From: Liquidambar formosana
Lineage: Eukaryota; Streptophyta; Magnoliopsida; Saxifragales; Altingiaceae
Assembly (NCBI GenBank): GCA_039720395.1
Contig: CM077820.1
Coordinates: forward strand, 52,195,666-52,259,665
DNA: 64,000 nt
Reading direction: 5' to 3'
Shown here: in pieces, positions 23,280 through 35,869 of the stretch
How the letters are laid out: the number at the start of each line of letters is the position of its first letter
How positions within the stretch are numbered: position 1 is the first letter of the stretch
Notes under the pieces: model-generated
Databases searched by the model: none
The model's input: only the letters and a program-made list of their open reading frames with translations
What the model was told of the DNA's origin: nothing
Made by a program: the position numbers and the translations under genes

Positions 23280-24490
23280 TGAAGTACTAATATTAAGACT
23301 GACCTCTTGTGCTCAATGTAATGGAATTAATTGAAACATGCACTTTGGCCGGAGCACCATAACATCAGGATCCTAGATTAATTGCAGCAAACACAGTTTG
23401 GGGGCAAATATTAACCTCTTGCCTTTGTAATGACGCATATAATACTTTTCGACAGAGAGTCAAAATCCAAACTCAAATTTCAATTTTCATGTCAAAATTG
23501 GACCCATCCATCTAATATGAATTTACTGAAACAATTTAACAAAGAATGAAACTACAACATTAAGGCCATGTTTGTTTGGTTGGAATGGATTAATGGATGG
23601 GAATGGAATCTGATTCTATACTCAAAATAGTTTGGAATGAAATGAGATTGAAACAAATATTGCGGAATGAATATTATTATAATTCACTACTACTATTTAA
23701 TTCTATTCCCATTTAATTATCTCATCCAAACATGTTGATTGGAATTAATTGGAATGGATTCCATTCCAACCAAACAAACATGGCAGAAGTTGTTAGCGTA
23801 TGGTCCCATATGTCTGACGAGTATATTACTCTAATCAAATATGAATTAATATGAGAGAGAGGCAGACAAATTAAAGGTAAAAAAGATTAAAAACCTTGAG
23901 AATTGAATGTAAAATGCATTTGACCAACAGCCACAATCTTCAAGAACTAAACAATATTTGACAAATAATGCTTTAAAAATAAAAAAGGGCTATTCGCCTC
24001 TTTGGCATTTATCTGTTCAGAGCAGAGATGAATCCAAAATAATTATTTTAATATATATGCTATGAAATATCATACTATATATATGACAGCATGTGTTTTC
24101 TCTTACATGTACATGGTAGCATATGGCTTAGTACCGAAAGAAAACCAAAAAGACTTTGGTAACTCATAATTTTACTGAGCAGACTGAAGATATATGATTT
24201 AAAAAAGGCAGAGGAAAAGAAGAGACTCAAGAAACCCACATTTAATTTAGGCTAAAACCAGAGTTTCTATTAGAATTTCTCTGTTTCTCTTCATAGATGA
24301 AAACATTCTGGAACTTGTTTAATTTTTTTTCCTTTTCTTCTGGCTTGTTTGGATGAAGGGAAAGCAGAAATGCGTGAAAAGCAGTGGTATTTTTCTCTGA
24401 GAATTATTTATTTATTAAAATAATAATAATAATAAAAATGGAAGAAAGCCAACTGGTTTGAGGACAAACAGGGCTACTGGGTCTGGCTAT
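23280..24490. repeat. Segmental duplication, partial flank copy C
   Basis: Matches about 3980-5390 of copy A and 28910-29890 of copy B, but is more diverged. It lacks the LTR-like insert of copy A at 4081. It carries its own MITE (23564-23784). Confidence 0.85.
23564..23784. mobile_element. Foldback MITE with GGCCATGTTTG ends
   Basis: Inverted ends GGCCATGTTTGTTTGGTTGG and, read inward from the right, GCCATGTTTGTTTGGTTGG. Absent from the matching places in copies A and B. The target duplication is not clear; probably PIF/Harbinger- or hAT-derived. Confidence 0.7.
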
Positions 24491-24599
24491 TTTTTATTTT
24501 ATGTTTTTGTTCCAAAAGAGTAGAAGCATCAAAGAGAGTCTAGAATCCCAACAAGGTTGGCACTCCATGCCTCCATACTATGTACTTACTACTCTAATT

Positions 24600-25120
24600 T
24601 TATTACTAGAAGAAAAAGAACACAAGCAAGAAAGGGAATGTTAAAGAGAACTCAAAGACAAGTCTGGTCAAGTGGCTTATAAGATGCTACAAGCCAACTC
24701 ACAATATAAAACAAATTAAGACTTAAACCTATAAGAAGGCAAACCAAACATATCATGGCAAAGAAGACCATTAAGGCAAGGAAAGGCAGCCTACCAACAT
24801 TGAAAACCAGACCCATTCCCTTCGCAAAAGATATGATAAAATTGAAACCTCATACATTTTACAATTCTGCCAATGGACACGAAGGTTCCCAGGAGGAATG
24901 AAGTCGGGATTACTCAAGCAATGAATAATTGAAAGGGAATCACTTTCAAGCCAAATTTGAAACCAACCTTTACCCTAAACTTGCTCAATGCCCAAAATGA
25001 CAGCCAACAGTTTAGTATAAAAAGCACTTTGAACCCCAATATTAAAATAGAATATACCCTTCACAAAGTCACGATTATTCCTAAAAACATCACCTACTAA
25101 TAGAGGAAAATCTCTATTAT
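24600..25120 (-). pseudogene. LINE ribonuclease H (RVT_3) C-terminal fragment
   Basis: On the minus strand from about 25105 it reads VGDVFRNNRDFVKGIFYFNI, then GVQSAFYTKLLAVILGIEQV, a stop, then KGWFQIWLESDSLSIIHCL. These are the GG(I/V)FR, AE(L/F)LA(V)I and ESDS blocks of the plant LINE RNase H domain. Weaker matches to the EGN and GLPSYRF tail follow in shifting frames to about 24700. At least one stop and several frameshifts are present. It sits exactly between flank copies C and B. Confidence 0.7.
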
Positions 25121-25534
25121 GTTCATCTTACTGTTCAAACTTCTAATGCTTCCAAAAGAATGAAAACAAATTCTTTTTTATTTCTTTACCCATTTTCATA
25201 TCCAAACAGGGCAGGTTAATTCCCTTGCCATGCATAAAACTATTCTAATCCCAACACTGATTTCTACTTATAAATTAATCCTCAACAACGACACGTAGTT
25301 GAGCGCAATAAGCTGCCAGAGGTGAGTAGTGTACGTGGGGGTCAGATCAGCTGTAGTTGGATCGCTTTAACATGTCCAAAGGTCAAAGATTGGAATTGAG
25401 ATTGCAATCCCTATAACAGAACCCAGTGCTCTTGCATCTTGGAGATTTTACTATGGACACCAACTGGATTCAGGAATGTGAATCTTCGCCACTTAGGCAC
25501 TTATGGGTCCTGGCAATAAAGCCACTCTGAGAGG

Positions 25535-26142
25535 CAGGGCCGGCTCTGAGGGTAGGCGGGCAAGGCGACTGCCTAGGGCTCTACATTTTTGCTCAAAAAT
25601 GAGGGTCCCATTTTGGGATTAACCCTTGTAATAGGTTGAGTTTTTTTTTTTTTTCCCCCAAATAGAATAGTTATTGCAACTCCTTAATTTTATTTGCACA
25701 CCCCACTAATTTTTATTTATCAATGTTTTACCAAAAATATATAAAGTTTTTATGAAAATTTGTTACGTAATCCACTGGAAAACATCATTGTGAACAACTT
25801 TGTAACATAAAGTTTTGCCAAAAAAATTCTCGTTTAAGTGGATTTTTTTGATAATTTACCATCTATGTTTAATTTTTGGCCAAAAAATCCACTTAAACGA
25901 AAGATTTTAAAAAACCTTTATTATGCAAAGTTGTTCAAAATGATGTTTTCTAGTGGATTACATGGTTAATTTTCTTAAAAACCTTTTATATTTTTCTAAA
26001 ATCTTAAAAAATAAAAATCAGTGGGATGTGCAAACAAACTTTATGTTGGTACTACGACAAAAAAAAAAAAAAAAAAAAAAAATACAAAGGGCCCCATTTT
26101 AAGAGTTCGCCTAAGGCCCTAAAAAACTCAGAACCGGCCCTG
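25535..26142. mobile_element. hAT-like non-autonomous transposon, 608 bp
   Basis: The 8-bp duplication ctgagagg is at 25527-25534 and 26143-26150. Ends are CAGGGCCGGCTCTGAG and inverted CAGGGCCGGTTCTGAG. Copy A has the intact site 'ctctgagaggctgattg' at 397-413. The interior (about 25660-26050) is an imperfect palindrome related to the MITE at 27837-28236. Confidence 0.92.
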
Positions 26143-26620
26143 CTGAGAGGCTGATTGAATAACGATTAACATACACATGATTGCTGAATATTGATGCATG
26201 ATATGGAAAATGGTCCCTTCAAGCTTGAGTCAACTCTTGATAACAATCAAATGAGTATCAGAGACAGAGGCAATTTTCATTTAAATCAATGGAATTTCAG
26301 CAAGCACATAACTTTCATCCGCAGCATTTACAAAACTCCTCATATACGCATTTTTTACGAACACATGGAGAGCATAGTCATCCATGCAACTAAAAGAAAA
26401 AATGTAAAATGAAATAGAACAAAAGGAAGAATTGGAGGATCATTGTTTCGAATAAACATATTTGAATTTTTTTTGGTAAGAGATTGTTTTTTGCACCCAC
26501 CACATTGATACAGCACGACCACACTCATTTATCAAAGAAGATGAAACTTTTAAGAACATGGTATTCCCCTAATGGAAACACTTGTATATCACCGCATTAC
26601 CAATTTCTAAGGAAATTTAT

Positions 26621-26963
26621 TGTTAGAACACAACTTGACTCCAAAAGCTTAAGCTTGTAAGTGGAGGGTCCAAACAGGTATATGAAAACATGTTTAACTC
26701 GATATTTAATCGATGTGGGATGTGGTATATTTCCAACACTCCCCCTCACGTGCAGGCCTAACAAGATTCAAAATGGCCTATCACGTGGACAATAAAGACG
26801 GACTCACCAACGAAACGGGCTCACGAACGACAAGCTTTGATACCATGTTAGAACACTACTTGACTCCAAAAGCTTAAACTTGTAAGTGGAGGGCCTAAAC
26901 AGGTATATGAAGACATGTTTAACTCGATATTTAATCGATGTGGGATGTGGTATATTTCCAACA
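26621..26963 (-). mobile_element. TRIM (terminal-repeat retrotransposon in miniature), 343 bp
   Basis: Two 118-bp direct repeats (26621-26738 and 26846-26963), both TG...CA, flank an insert of 107 bp. On the minus strand the upstream repeat is followed by TGGTATCAAAGC, a methionine-tRNA-type primer-binding site. The other repeat is preceded by a GAGGGGGAG polypurine tract. The target duplication is tttat/tttaa, one mismatch. Copy A has the empty site near 878. There is no coding capacity. The repeats differ at only a few positions. Confidence 0.92.
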
Positions 26964-27836
26964 TTTAAGATGAAAATATTGTGATTCTAATTTCTTTTCA
27001 CTTATTAAAAATTAAAAAGGGGATAAAAAACTTGGTGCTTTGAATGTGCATACTTGAGTTTATAGCATGAAAGAGAGATAGATTGTTTTATCATTACGGC
27101 GAGAGATCGGAGTTATACACAATTTACATGAAAATGTTTTAATTCCAATTTCTAAGGAAAATTAACAAAAAGAAAGGTAGAAGAACGTTGTGACTTAAAT
27201 GTGCATACTAAATTATGGAAAGAGAGAGAGGCAAAATGAAATAGAACAAAAAATGTAGAATAGGAAGAGCCTGCATGTGTTTCGAATGGACCATTATTTT
27301 ATTTTATTTTATTTTATTGGCATAAGAAAAGAGATTACTTTTATCATTATGGCAAAAAACTTGTGTACATTTCACATGAAAATGTTTAATTTGATTGCAA
27401 TTTCTTTTGACTGAAATAAACGAAAAAGGCAAAAGATGAAAGTAAAAGTTGGTTCGAATCTTGTTCTTTGAATGTGCATACTCAATTTTTGTATTATGAG
27501 AGAGAGAGAGAGAGAGAGAGACGAGAAAAAAAAACCAAAAAAAAAAAAAAGTATAAATATCGTATTGCTTTGAATGTGCGTAGTAACTAGTAAGGAATAA
27601 AGTGGGTGTGAGTTGGACTAGTGAAATTAAGAGCATAGAATAATACTTTCTAAAGTGAGCTTCAGTGGGCTGGCTTTGTTGTCTTCTTCTTGAGCCTTCC
27701 TCGTGATTCATGAGTAAAAGATGGAAGCGGTTCAAGGGTTCTATCTAGAATCAATTTCGTATATGGGTTATGTGTGAACGATGGCTCGCTGTTGGGGAAC
27801 CCAGGCCCGCAGGTGCTGATAGCGCGATTAAGAGAG

Positions 27837-28236
27837 GGGAACGGCTATTGCAACCCCCCATTCCTATAAGCCCACCCCCCATCCTTTAGGTTTTTAAGGT
27901 TTTATGCAAAATATAAAAAGTTTTTATGAAAACCGGCCGTGATGTCCACTAGAAAACATTATTTTGAACAACTTTGCAGAAGAAAGTTTTTCCAAAATCT
28001 ATCGTTTAGGTAGACTTTTTGGCAAAAAATGAAATAAAAGCTATAAATGGCTAAAAAGTATATTTAAACGATAGATTTTGGAAAAACTTTCTTCTACAAA
28101 ATTGTTCAAAATGATGTTTTCTAGTGAACATAAAGGCCGATTTTCATAAAAACTTTTTATATTTTGCATAAAACCTTAAAAACCTAAAGGAAGGGGGGTG
28201 GGCTTATAGGAATGGGGGGTTGCAGTAGCCGTTCCC
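27837..28236. mobile_element. MULE-like foldback MITE, 400 bp
   Basis: A nearly full-length palindrome: GGGAACGGCTATTGCAACCC at the left, with its inverse (GGGAACGGCTACTGCAACCC) at the right, arms of about 170 bp. The 9-bp duplication ttaagagag is at 27828-27836 and 28237-28245. Copy A has the empty site 'gattagagagtag' near 1732. The 9-bp duplication and long arms point to Mutator-like origin. Confidence 0.9.
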
Positions 28237-30029
28237 TTAAGAGAGTAGAGACCCATAATAGAGACGGATTGTGGGCTTCGTTAGAAAAGTGGGTACCAGC
28301 AACAATGGTGTAGCTGAATCATGTCACATGTGCTTCAACTTGCATGGAATAAAAGAATTAGAACCCTTGCAAATTTCAAAAAATGTGGATTCCAGTCATT
28401 ATTCCACGTCACCGATTATATGTAGTAGCACTTTAAACAGAGCTTTAAATGCAATGCTATTTCACCTTTTTTTTTTTTTTAATTATTAAAATATCAAAAG
28501 TTCTAAGATGTTTATGTATTTGACTAATGCCTCATAATTACAAGTAATCTTTTCCATCCCCTGAAGTATGGGGGTTAGCAGATAACACTCCTTATGTTTT
28601 AATTTTGTTAATGTGCCCTTTAGTTTAATTGGAAGACAAAACCAATCGTCGATGGCCACCCAATTGGCTGATTCCAGTGATTTTGGACAATATGGGTCTG
28701 TTAACGGTATCACGTGCGTAGTCACATGATTAATTTTCATCAAATTTCATCAATGGCGAGTGACAATGTGACACATTGATAAAAATTAAAACATAAGGGA
28801 GGCACAATGACAAAATTAAAACATAAAGGGACCCCTCATACTTTGGGGGATTATCTGCAATTTACCCTAAATAAAAATCGACCTAAATAAAATCGACCCT
28901 GCTAGAGTAAATTCTTAGCTCCACCATTGCTCTTGTGATCAATATAATGGAATTAATGGAAATATGCACTTTGGAGCACAATAACATCAGGATCCTGGAT
29001 TGCAGCAAACACAGTTTGGGGGCAAATATTATCTTCTTGCCTTCGTAATGATGCATACAATACTTTTCGACAGAGAGTCAGAATCCAAACGCAAATTTCA
29101 ATTTTCATGTCAAAATTGGACCCTCTATCTAAATATGAATTTACTGAAACAATTTAACAGAGAACGAAACGGTAACATTTAGTTGTTAGCGTATGGTCCC
29201 ATATATCTGACAAGTATATTTCTCTAATAAAATATGAATTAATAAGACAGGCAGAGAAACTAAAGGTAAAAAGATTAAAAACTTTGAGAATTGAATGAAA
29301 TATGGATTTGACCAACAGCCACAATCTTCAAGAACTAAACAATATTTGACAAATAATGCTTTATAAAATAATAATAATAATAAATAAATAAATAAAAGGC
29401 TCTTTGCCTCTGTGGCATTTATCTGTTCAGAGGAGAGATGAAGCCAAAATAATTATTTTAGCATATGCTATGAAATATCATTTACATTATAGCATATGTC
29501 TTAGTAGTTAGTACCCAAAGAAAAACAAAAAGATTTTGGTCACACATTTTGTTGAGCAGGCTGAAGATATATGATTTAAAAAGAGAAAAAGAACAGATAC
29601 TCAGGAAACCCACATTCAGGCCAAACCGGCACTCTAGCGCAATCCTTGGGATTTGCCATGTAAGTTTTCCTAAAACCAGAGTTTCTATTAGAATTTCTCT
29701 CTTCATAGATGAACATATTTTGGAACTTGTTAAATTTTTTTTCCTTTCTTCTGGCTTGTTTGGATGAAGGGAAAGCAAAATTGGAGAAAACCAATGGTTT
29801 TTTTTTTTTTTTTTTTTTTTTCTGTGAGTATTATATTTTTTTTAAAAAAAATGGGCCAACTGGTTTGAGGACAAACAGGCTACTGCCTCTGGTTATTGAA
29901 AAGCAACAGGGGAAAGATAAGGAGATTTATGGAGGAAAACCTCTGGCTGAGAGAGAGAGATTATGATTATGCTCATGTTATTTTGTTCAATCTTCCAATT
30001 CTTCTAAAGAATGAAAACAAAAAAAATTA

Positions 30030-30322
30030 CTCCCTCTGTCTTAATTACAAAGATAGGTCATATTTGCTTCTTTTTTTTTCTTTTTTTTTTTGTTGTTGTT
30101 GTCCCAAAATGTTTGTCTATTTTAAAGAATCAAATCATAATTTTTTTTTGGAATTTTGATATACTACCCTTTGTTATTTTAAAAATTACTTTCCACACAA
30201 AAAAATAGTAAAAGGTAATTTTGGAAAAATAGAATTTAGTAAAAGACAAGTTAATGAAATGATGTTTTTTCTAAAATTGCGTGTTTTGTCAAACATGACA
30301 TATCTTTATGCGACAAAGTGAG
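30030..30322. mobile_element. Stowaway-like MITE (copy B)
   Basis: Counterpart of 5533-5787; TA duplicated at 30028-30029 and 30323-30324. About 38 bp longer, partly from poly-T. Confidence 0.85.
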
Positions 30323-32060
30323 TATTTATTTACCTTTTTTCATTATCCAAACAGGGCAGGTCAATTCCTTAACCTTTTATGATATATAAATAAGTGATTA
30401 TAGAAAAAAATATAAAGTAACGTGTTGCTTTTAATATTACAAAACACACACAACACATATGGTGAGCATCGTGCTGCCTTGAATGAGCATACTAATTAGT
30501 AAAATTAAGAAGTAACGAATAAAACTCTCTTAGGAATAAAGTGGGTGTGAGTTTGCTCTTCCAATTGATACTACTAGTAAAATTTAGAAGCAACGAATAA
30601 TACTCTCTAAAGTGGGCTTAATTGGGGCAGCTTTGTTGCCTCCTTCTTGAGCCTTCCTTGTGGTTCATGATTAGAAGATGGAAAAGTTATGTTAACGGAT
30701 TCGGGAGAAGTGTAGGTTAGGTGTTGCTTTGAATGTGCACACTAACGAATAAAGTTGATTGATGTGAGTACGTTTGCCTTACGATTGAGAACACTAATAA
30801 AATTAAGAAGCAAAGAATAATACTCTCTAAAGTTGGCTTAAGTAGGCCGGCTTTGTTTTGTTCCTTCTTGGGCCTTCCTCGTGGTTCACGGTATCATGGT
30901 AAAAGATTGGAAACTTCAGGTCTACAGAATTACAGGTTATATCTATCAATTCTGTATAGGAAAATACTAAGTTGTCCAATTTTTTTGTCCAAATGTTCTT
31001 GCTTAAATGATATGACAATCTTAACTTTCAGTCTACTATATATGAACAATTGTTTGTTTATAAAAATTTTTATTGGTTATCCAATTGATACATCATTTGG
31101 GTAAAAAAGACTTGGGTGTAACAGTAAGAAATTTCAAATTTTCGCAGAAAATCATCATCACCTTCAAGAGAAAAAATAAATAAATAAAAATAAATAAATA
31201 AATAAAATCAGGGGAAGAAAACCATATTTACAGAAATAGAGAGAAACCCACCCTACAACTTGGCAACAGCCTCTATTGTAGCGCTGGATATTCATCAAAA
31301 CCATGTGCTGGAAATTCAATGATTTCTACATAAATGGAAGAAGAATAAAACGATTGTTGTAGAAGATGAAGACTACGATCTGCAACGAGAGGCGGGGCGG
31401 GTATCCTATGGAGAAAAATATTTAAATGTTTAATTGAAAGACAAAACACATAACTAAACATATTTGGTATGCATGTTGTGCAAACAAATTTTTCACCCAT
31501 TTGTAATGGTAGACAACGTTTTGCCAAATGCAATTACTTATCTTTAGTCTCACGTTGGTAATGAACTATGGATGGCTTACACATAAAATGTACATTATAT
31601 ATAGAATTTTGATACATTTAAAAGTATTCGGGGTAGGGTGGGCCGGGTATAGCAATTCCCAGTCCCGTTCCAAACCCAATTCGGGTTGAAAATATAAATC
31701 ACATTCCTGTCCTACTCTTGCTTATACATATACAATCCCTATCCCATTAGGGTCGGGATGGGGCAGGTTTGTCGACAAACCCATCCTATTGCCATCCCTA
31801 CCTATACATTCACCCCTTCAGAAGTATTGCCCAAATGGGATGGGGTTGAAAGTCCTCCTTTAATAATAACTAAAAAGGATTGGTTTGAATTAAGTGGGTT
31901 TGTTGTTTAATTTGTCTTTCCCATTTTATCCTTATGCATAAAGAGGATCTCAACCAAAAGAAGCGTGTACTTTCTCCATCTCCCACTACTAAAAAAAAAA
32001 AATTAATACAGGATCTCAACCAAAAAGAAAATTATTCGTAGAAGGCTAATTCAAAGGAGG

Positions 32061-32061
<1 letters not shown>

Positions 32062-32096
<35 letters not shown>
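32062..32096. repeat. Poly-T tract
   Basis: About 35 consecutive T. Confidence 0.9.
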
Positions 32097-32103
<7 letters not shown>

Positions 32104-32214
32104 TAAAGGGAGGAAAAAAAACACTAACATCTAAACAAAGTTGACCCTCATGGATATAGAAATATCTTTTTTGGACTCTCTTGCTCTAATTTTTCTCTCA
32201 TATTTCTATATATA

Positions 32215-32375
32215 TATATATATATATGGATGATGATAGGTAAACACGTGCTGATATAACTTATATCAATACCCGCATTGAGAGATGTACTTTGTGCATT
32301 AGTGGGATATGAGGTACATTAGACCAATGCAAGGGGTACAACCCCCAATGCATAGTGTTGATATAACTTATATAT
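32215..32375 (-). repeat. Dispersed repeat with near-palindromic gatataacttatatc
   Basis: Shares cacgtgctgatataactta and 'gcattagtgg..tatgaggta' type motifs with 41865-42030, partly in inverted orientation. Probably a MITE; borders not defined. Confidence 0.45.
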
Positions 32376-33039
32376 ATATACATTTTTCATCATAATTTTT
32401 ATGTGCGGCTTATTTATTTAAAATTTCAAAATGTATGATCGAACACCTACTTTGATTTATAAAACCGTACGTTTTATTGAACAAATACATACATTATCTA
32501 AACTCATTCCATACATTTCATACCTCCAATTAGTACATTAGAATAGTTATTATTATTTTTTTAAAAGAAAATCATCTAAATTGGACAGCACTAGGAAAAC
32601 CCGTGCTATAATTACAACATGGGAGACAACAAGTATTTCATGCAACCCTATAAGACTTCCAATGATACTATAATAGTTTAATTGTTAGTTTCAATCTAGT
32701 CTTATACATTATATTAGAGCAATCTGTATATTATCTATACTCATATCGTATATTTTATATCTCTATTTAATACATTAGAATCTAAATTGTAGAAATGTAG
32801 AATAGTAGGTAACCCCATGATATTACAGCATGGGGTATTTTTTAAAGCAACTTAAATAATTTTTTATGCACTTTTATTATATTTATACAATAATTATCTC
32901 ATTAAATGAGTCCTAAGATATGCTTTTACTGCACACGTTAACAAAATCCGAAGGACAAATACAAGGGAGAAAACAAAGGATGCAGACACAATAATGAAGC
33001 CACAAAGACAAATGAAATCGGCCAATAATATAGGTTATC

Positions 33040-33310
33040 CTAAGGCAATGTGGAAGGTACCGTCCACGTCAGACGAAGGTACCTTCCACAGTCGCTCATG
33101 CACTCCTCAGGAGGACGGGTGATGCGATTATGCCTTTAAGTACAAAAACTAATTAACCATAATGTTCACTAGTGCTGTCAAAGTTCTTTCCTCCCTCCTT
33201 ATGATCTCGCACTCTGGCACTTCACTGGATAGACGATAAGAACCAGTGCCTTTCTCACCTCTCTTTTTAAGTCTAATCTCCAGTTTTCCCGGAAGAACAA
33301 GAGCCAAGTG
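33040..33310 (+). repeat. Dispersed repeat, partner of 15180-15365
   Basis: Collinear motifs with 15180-15365. This copy has an extra inverted pair (ggaaggtacc / ggtaccttcc) near 33053-33088. Confidence 0.6.
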
Positions 33311-33889
33311 TTTGTAACCTCTCTCATCTCGCAAAGCCTAGTCTGGTACGCTTCTCTCCTCTCTCATCTTCCATTTCTCTTGATTTATAACTTTTCTCCC
33401 CCTGTAATGGTGTCTGACATTTTTTTTTTTTTTTGGGTTCAAATATTGTGTTTGATTGGTATTTGCTTTAAATGATATGGGTGAATAGATGAAGAATGGC
33501 AACTTTGTATCGAAATATGGCTAAATCAGGTGTATAGATTTAAACACATGGGAAGCTTATGCTTAAGAGCAGCTTTGTGAGTTTCTAGCTCTGTGATTGT
33601 GTGAAACATTGTTTTTGAGTTCTAAGAGCAAACTCCAACGCGTCATGCAAACCGTGAGGCAAAGCTATAATTTGCCTCAGGGTGTGCAATACTCCCTTCT
33701 CCAACGGGGGATGCATTTGGGGAAGCAAATCTGCGACGTCACCAGATTACCCTCCAAAATCACAACCGAAGCAATGCATTTTTTCCCGGGAAAAAGAATG
33801 ATATTTTCTTGCCAACCAAATTGAAATTCAAGGACAAAACATCCGAAATGCATAAACAATTGCATGATTGAAAATATGGAAAGCAATAA

Positions 33890-33920
<31 letters not shown>

Positions 33921-34894
33921 TACAGATCACTCTCCGATGTGGGTGTCGAAGCTTGGGGTGGATTGCAGAGAGAAAGAGAGGTAAGGGGTGGGTAGATCCT
34001 CCGCCCAAGGTCATCTTCGGTCGCCGTCGGCGGCTCGAGGCTGTCGATCCTCGAACTATCGACTTCTTGTTCTATGTGGGTTTGCTCGAGAGAGGAGTGA
34101 AGATCTAGGTGTAAACGTAGTGCTCGAGAGCTTAGATCTGGGTTTAAACCATGGGTTGCGGTGGATTTGCTTGGTTGCATTGCGAGAGAGCTTCGGGAGG
34201 TGGGTTTCAGAGGGGTGGTGAGGTTTCGGGATGGGGCCGGGATGGGTGGGGGAAGAGAGACAGAAGCCAATGAAGAAGGGCAGTAGGTCTTGTTTTGCTC
34301 CCTATCTATAGTCTCCAATTTTTTTGGACGGTGTCATAGTCTTCCATTTTTTTCCTCTTTTCCTTTAATTGTGCTTTATTTTATTCAATACTCCGTATTT
34401 TTTCTTCCGTAAGTTTTATTAATGATTTTTTTTTAAAAATTTTTTTTGTGAGTAAGTTAGAAATTGAATTGTTATAAGTAGTACGTGTACGTAGTTGATA
34501 AGAAGGAAATTGAATTGTTAGAAATTGAATTGTTATGGTAATTGATAAGAAGGAAATGGTACGTAGTTGAAAAACGGAAAAAATAATGAGGTAAAAACTT
34601 AGCTCACATGCATTAGAGATGCGTTTCTAATTGTAGTAAGGTGGAAAATGACTTTGCATCATCATAATACATCACATCACTTGTATTTCAGATGTATTGG
34701 GGTTGCTTTAAGGTTAGCTGAGGCCTACTTCAGTTTTTTCCCCTCATTTTGGGGCTGTTTCTTCTCTTTAAGGTGGTATTGCCCTTAGTTTGAGGCCCGG
34801 AAATTATATTCATGATTCTGAAAATCTACTAGCCAATTGCTGGATAAGGCTTGTGGGTAGCCACATTGGACCTATCCTTTTCCATAAAAATATA
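33311..34894. other. Spacer with GC-richer patch
   Basis: About 33900-34260 is GC-rich and has open frames on both strands. The codons show no domain and the minus-strand frame is low-complexity, so I call no gene. A pair of weakly inverted ends (GAGCAAACTCCAACG near 33626, AAAGCAACCCCAATAC near 34710) may bound an old MITE. Confidence 0.4.
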
Positions 34895-35171
34895 CCCCTT
34901 GTGTCCTAATTTATTTGAGCCACTTCAACTAATCATGCATATTAAGGTGATCTATTTAATGAATCTTTATGTTACTCATTAATTTGAACTTTTCAATTTT
35001 ATTCTTATTTTATTTTGGATTTTGTTTGGAGTACTTTAATTTTAAATATAGAAAAAGGTATTTTGTGACAGTAAAAATAATTATTGGTCTTGACTTTTGA
35101 CAATGAGCAAATATTATGGGATTTCTCAAAATGAAAATTATTATCAAACAAAGTAAGATGGAGGAAGGGAG
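34895..35171. mobile_element. Stowaway-like MITE
   Basis: Left CCCCTTGTGTCC and inverted right CTCCCTTCCTCC, with TA on both sides (34893-34894, 35172-35173). Confidence 0.65.
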
Positions 35172-35869
35172 TAGTTACCAACAACGTACTTATCTTACAA
35201 CATAGTGAAAATCCAAGATTAATTGCATGTACTGACATATGGGGATAAATTTCCAATCAAGGTCTAACGTAGTCTCCCACAATTCTTCTAGCCTTTGCTG
35301 CGCTGATCGAGTGGCTATTATAAATACACATCAATTTGTTTCCAAATATCTGAAGTCAAAAAATTGGTATTGTCCTGTCTGCATGCCATTCTTGAAATTG
35401 AAATGAAGAATGAGAGGCATGAGGGAACTAGAAGGGGAACAAACAAAGAGAGTGAACAAAGCTCGAGAATCCATCAAGGCAAAGCTCGAGATTATTGTTC
35501 CTTTTTCATTTTTCAGATGAGGGTGTTTTGTTCATCCCAACATGTTTTGGGCTGCGTGTTGGCTTTTGAATGCTGGGCTGGAGAACGGGGATAGGCTCCC
35601 GGCCCAGAAGATCTGGATTCAACTAAACACTTACGCATTTAGTGACAGAAAAAATGCTGCCACTAAAATCTTACACCTTTTTCTGGTAATAATTTAAATG
35701 AGTCGCTAAAAATAGTACATATGTTGCCCCTAAAATCTTACACCATTAACGATTAAAATTTAAATGAGTCACTAAATATTTTTACCTACCAAAGTTCTCT
35801 GGCGTCGAATTAGGGGCAACTATTTATGGCGAAATATTTAGTATATATTTATGTTGTGTGAGTGTGTAT

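Larger units (their letters stand above)
25132..31116. repeat. Segmental duplication, flank copy B
   Basis: Matches copy A (3-6562). Its private insertions are a hAT-like element (25535-26142), a TRIM (26621-26963) and a MULE-like MITE (27837-28236), each with an empty site in copy A. Homology ends at 'aaaaaagacttggg' in both. It lies upstream of ankyrin copy 2. No gene of its own was seen. Confidence 0.92.
31117..33039. other. Intergenic spacer, AT-rich
   Basis: No gene seen. It includes a GGG(C)-rich stretch at about 31630-31805 that looks like a decayed hAT-type end pair (TAGGGTGGGC and inverted TAGGGATGGC) but has no matching target duplication. It also has a poly-T tract at 32062-32096 and a dispersed repeat at about 32215-32375 related to 41865-42030. 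Confidence 0.5.

Noticed and set aside
31630..31805. Possible hAT element with TAGGGTGGGC and inverted TAGGGATGGC ends
   Set aside because: No matching 8-bp target duplication and weak ends; kept only as a remark in the spacer entry.
33677..34318. 213-codon minus-strand frame in a GC-richer patch
   Set aside because: Contains a (VCVCVYIYIY)-type translation of a TA/CA microsatellite and no recognisable domain.
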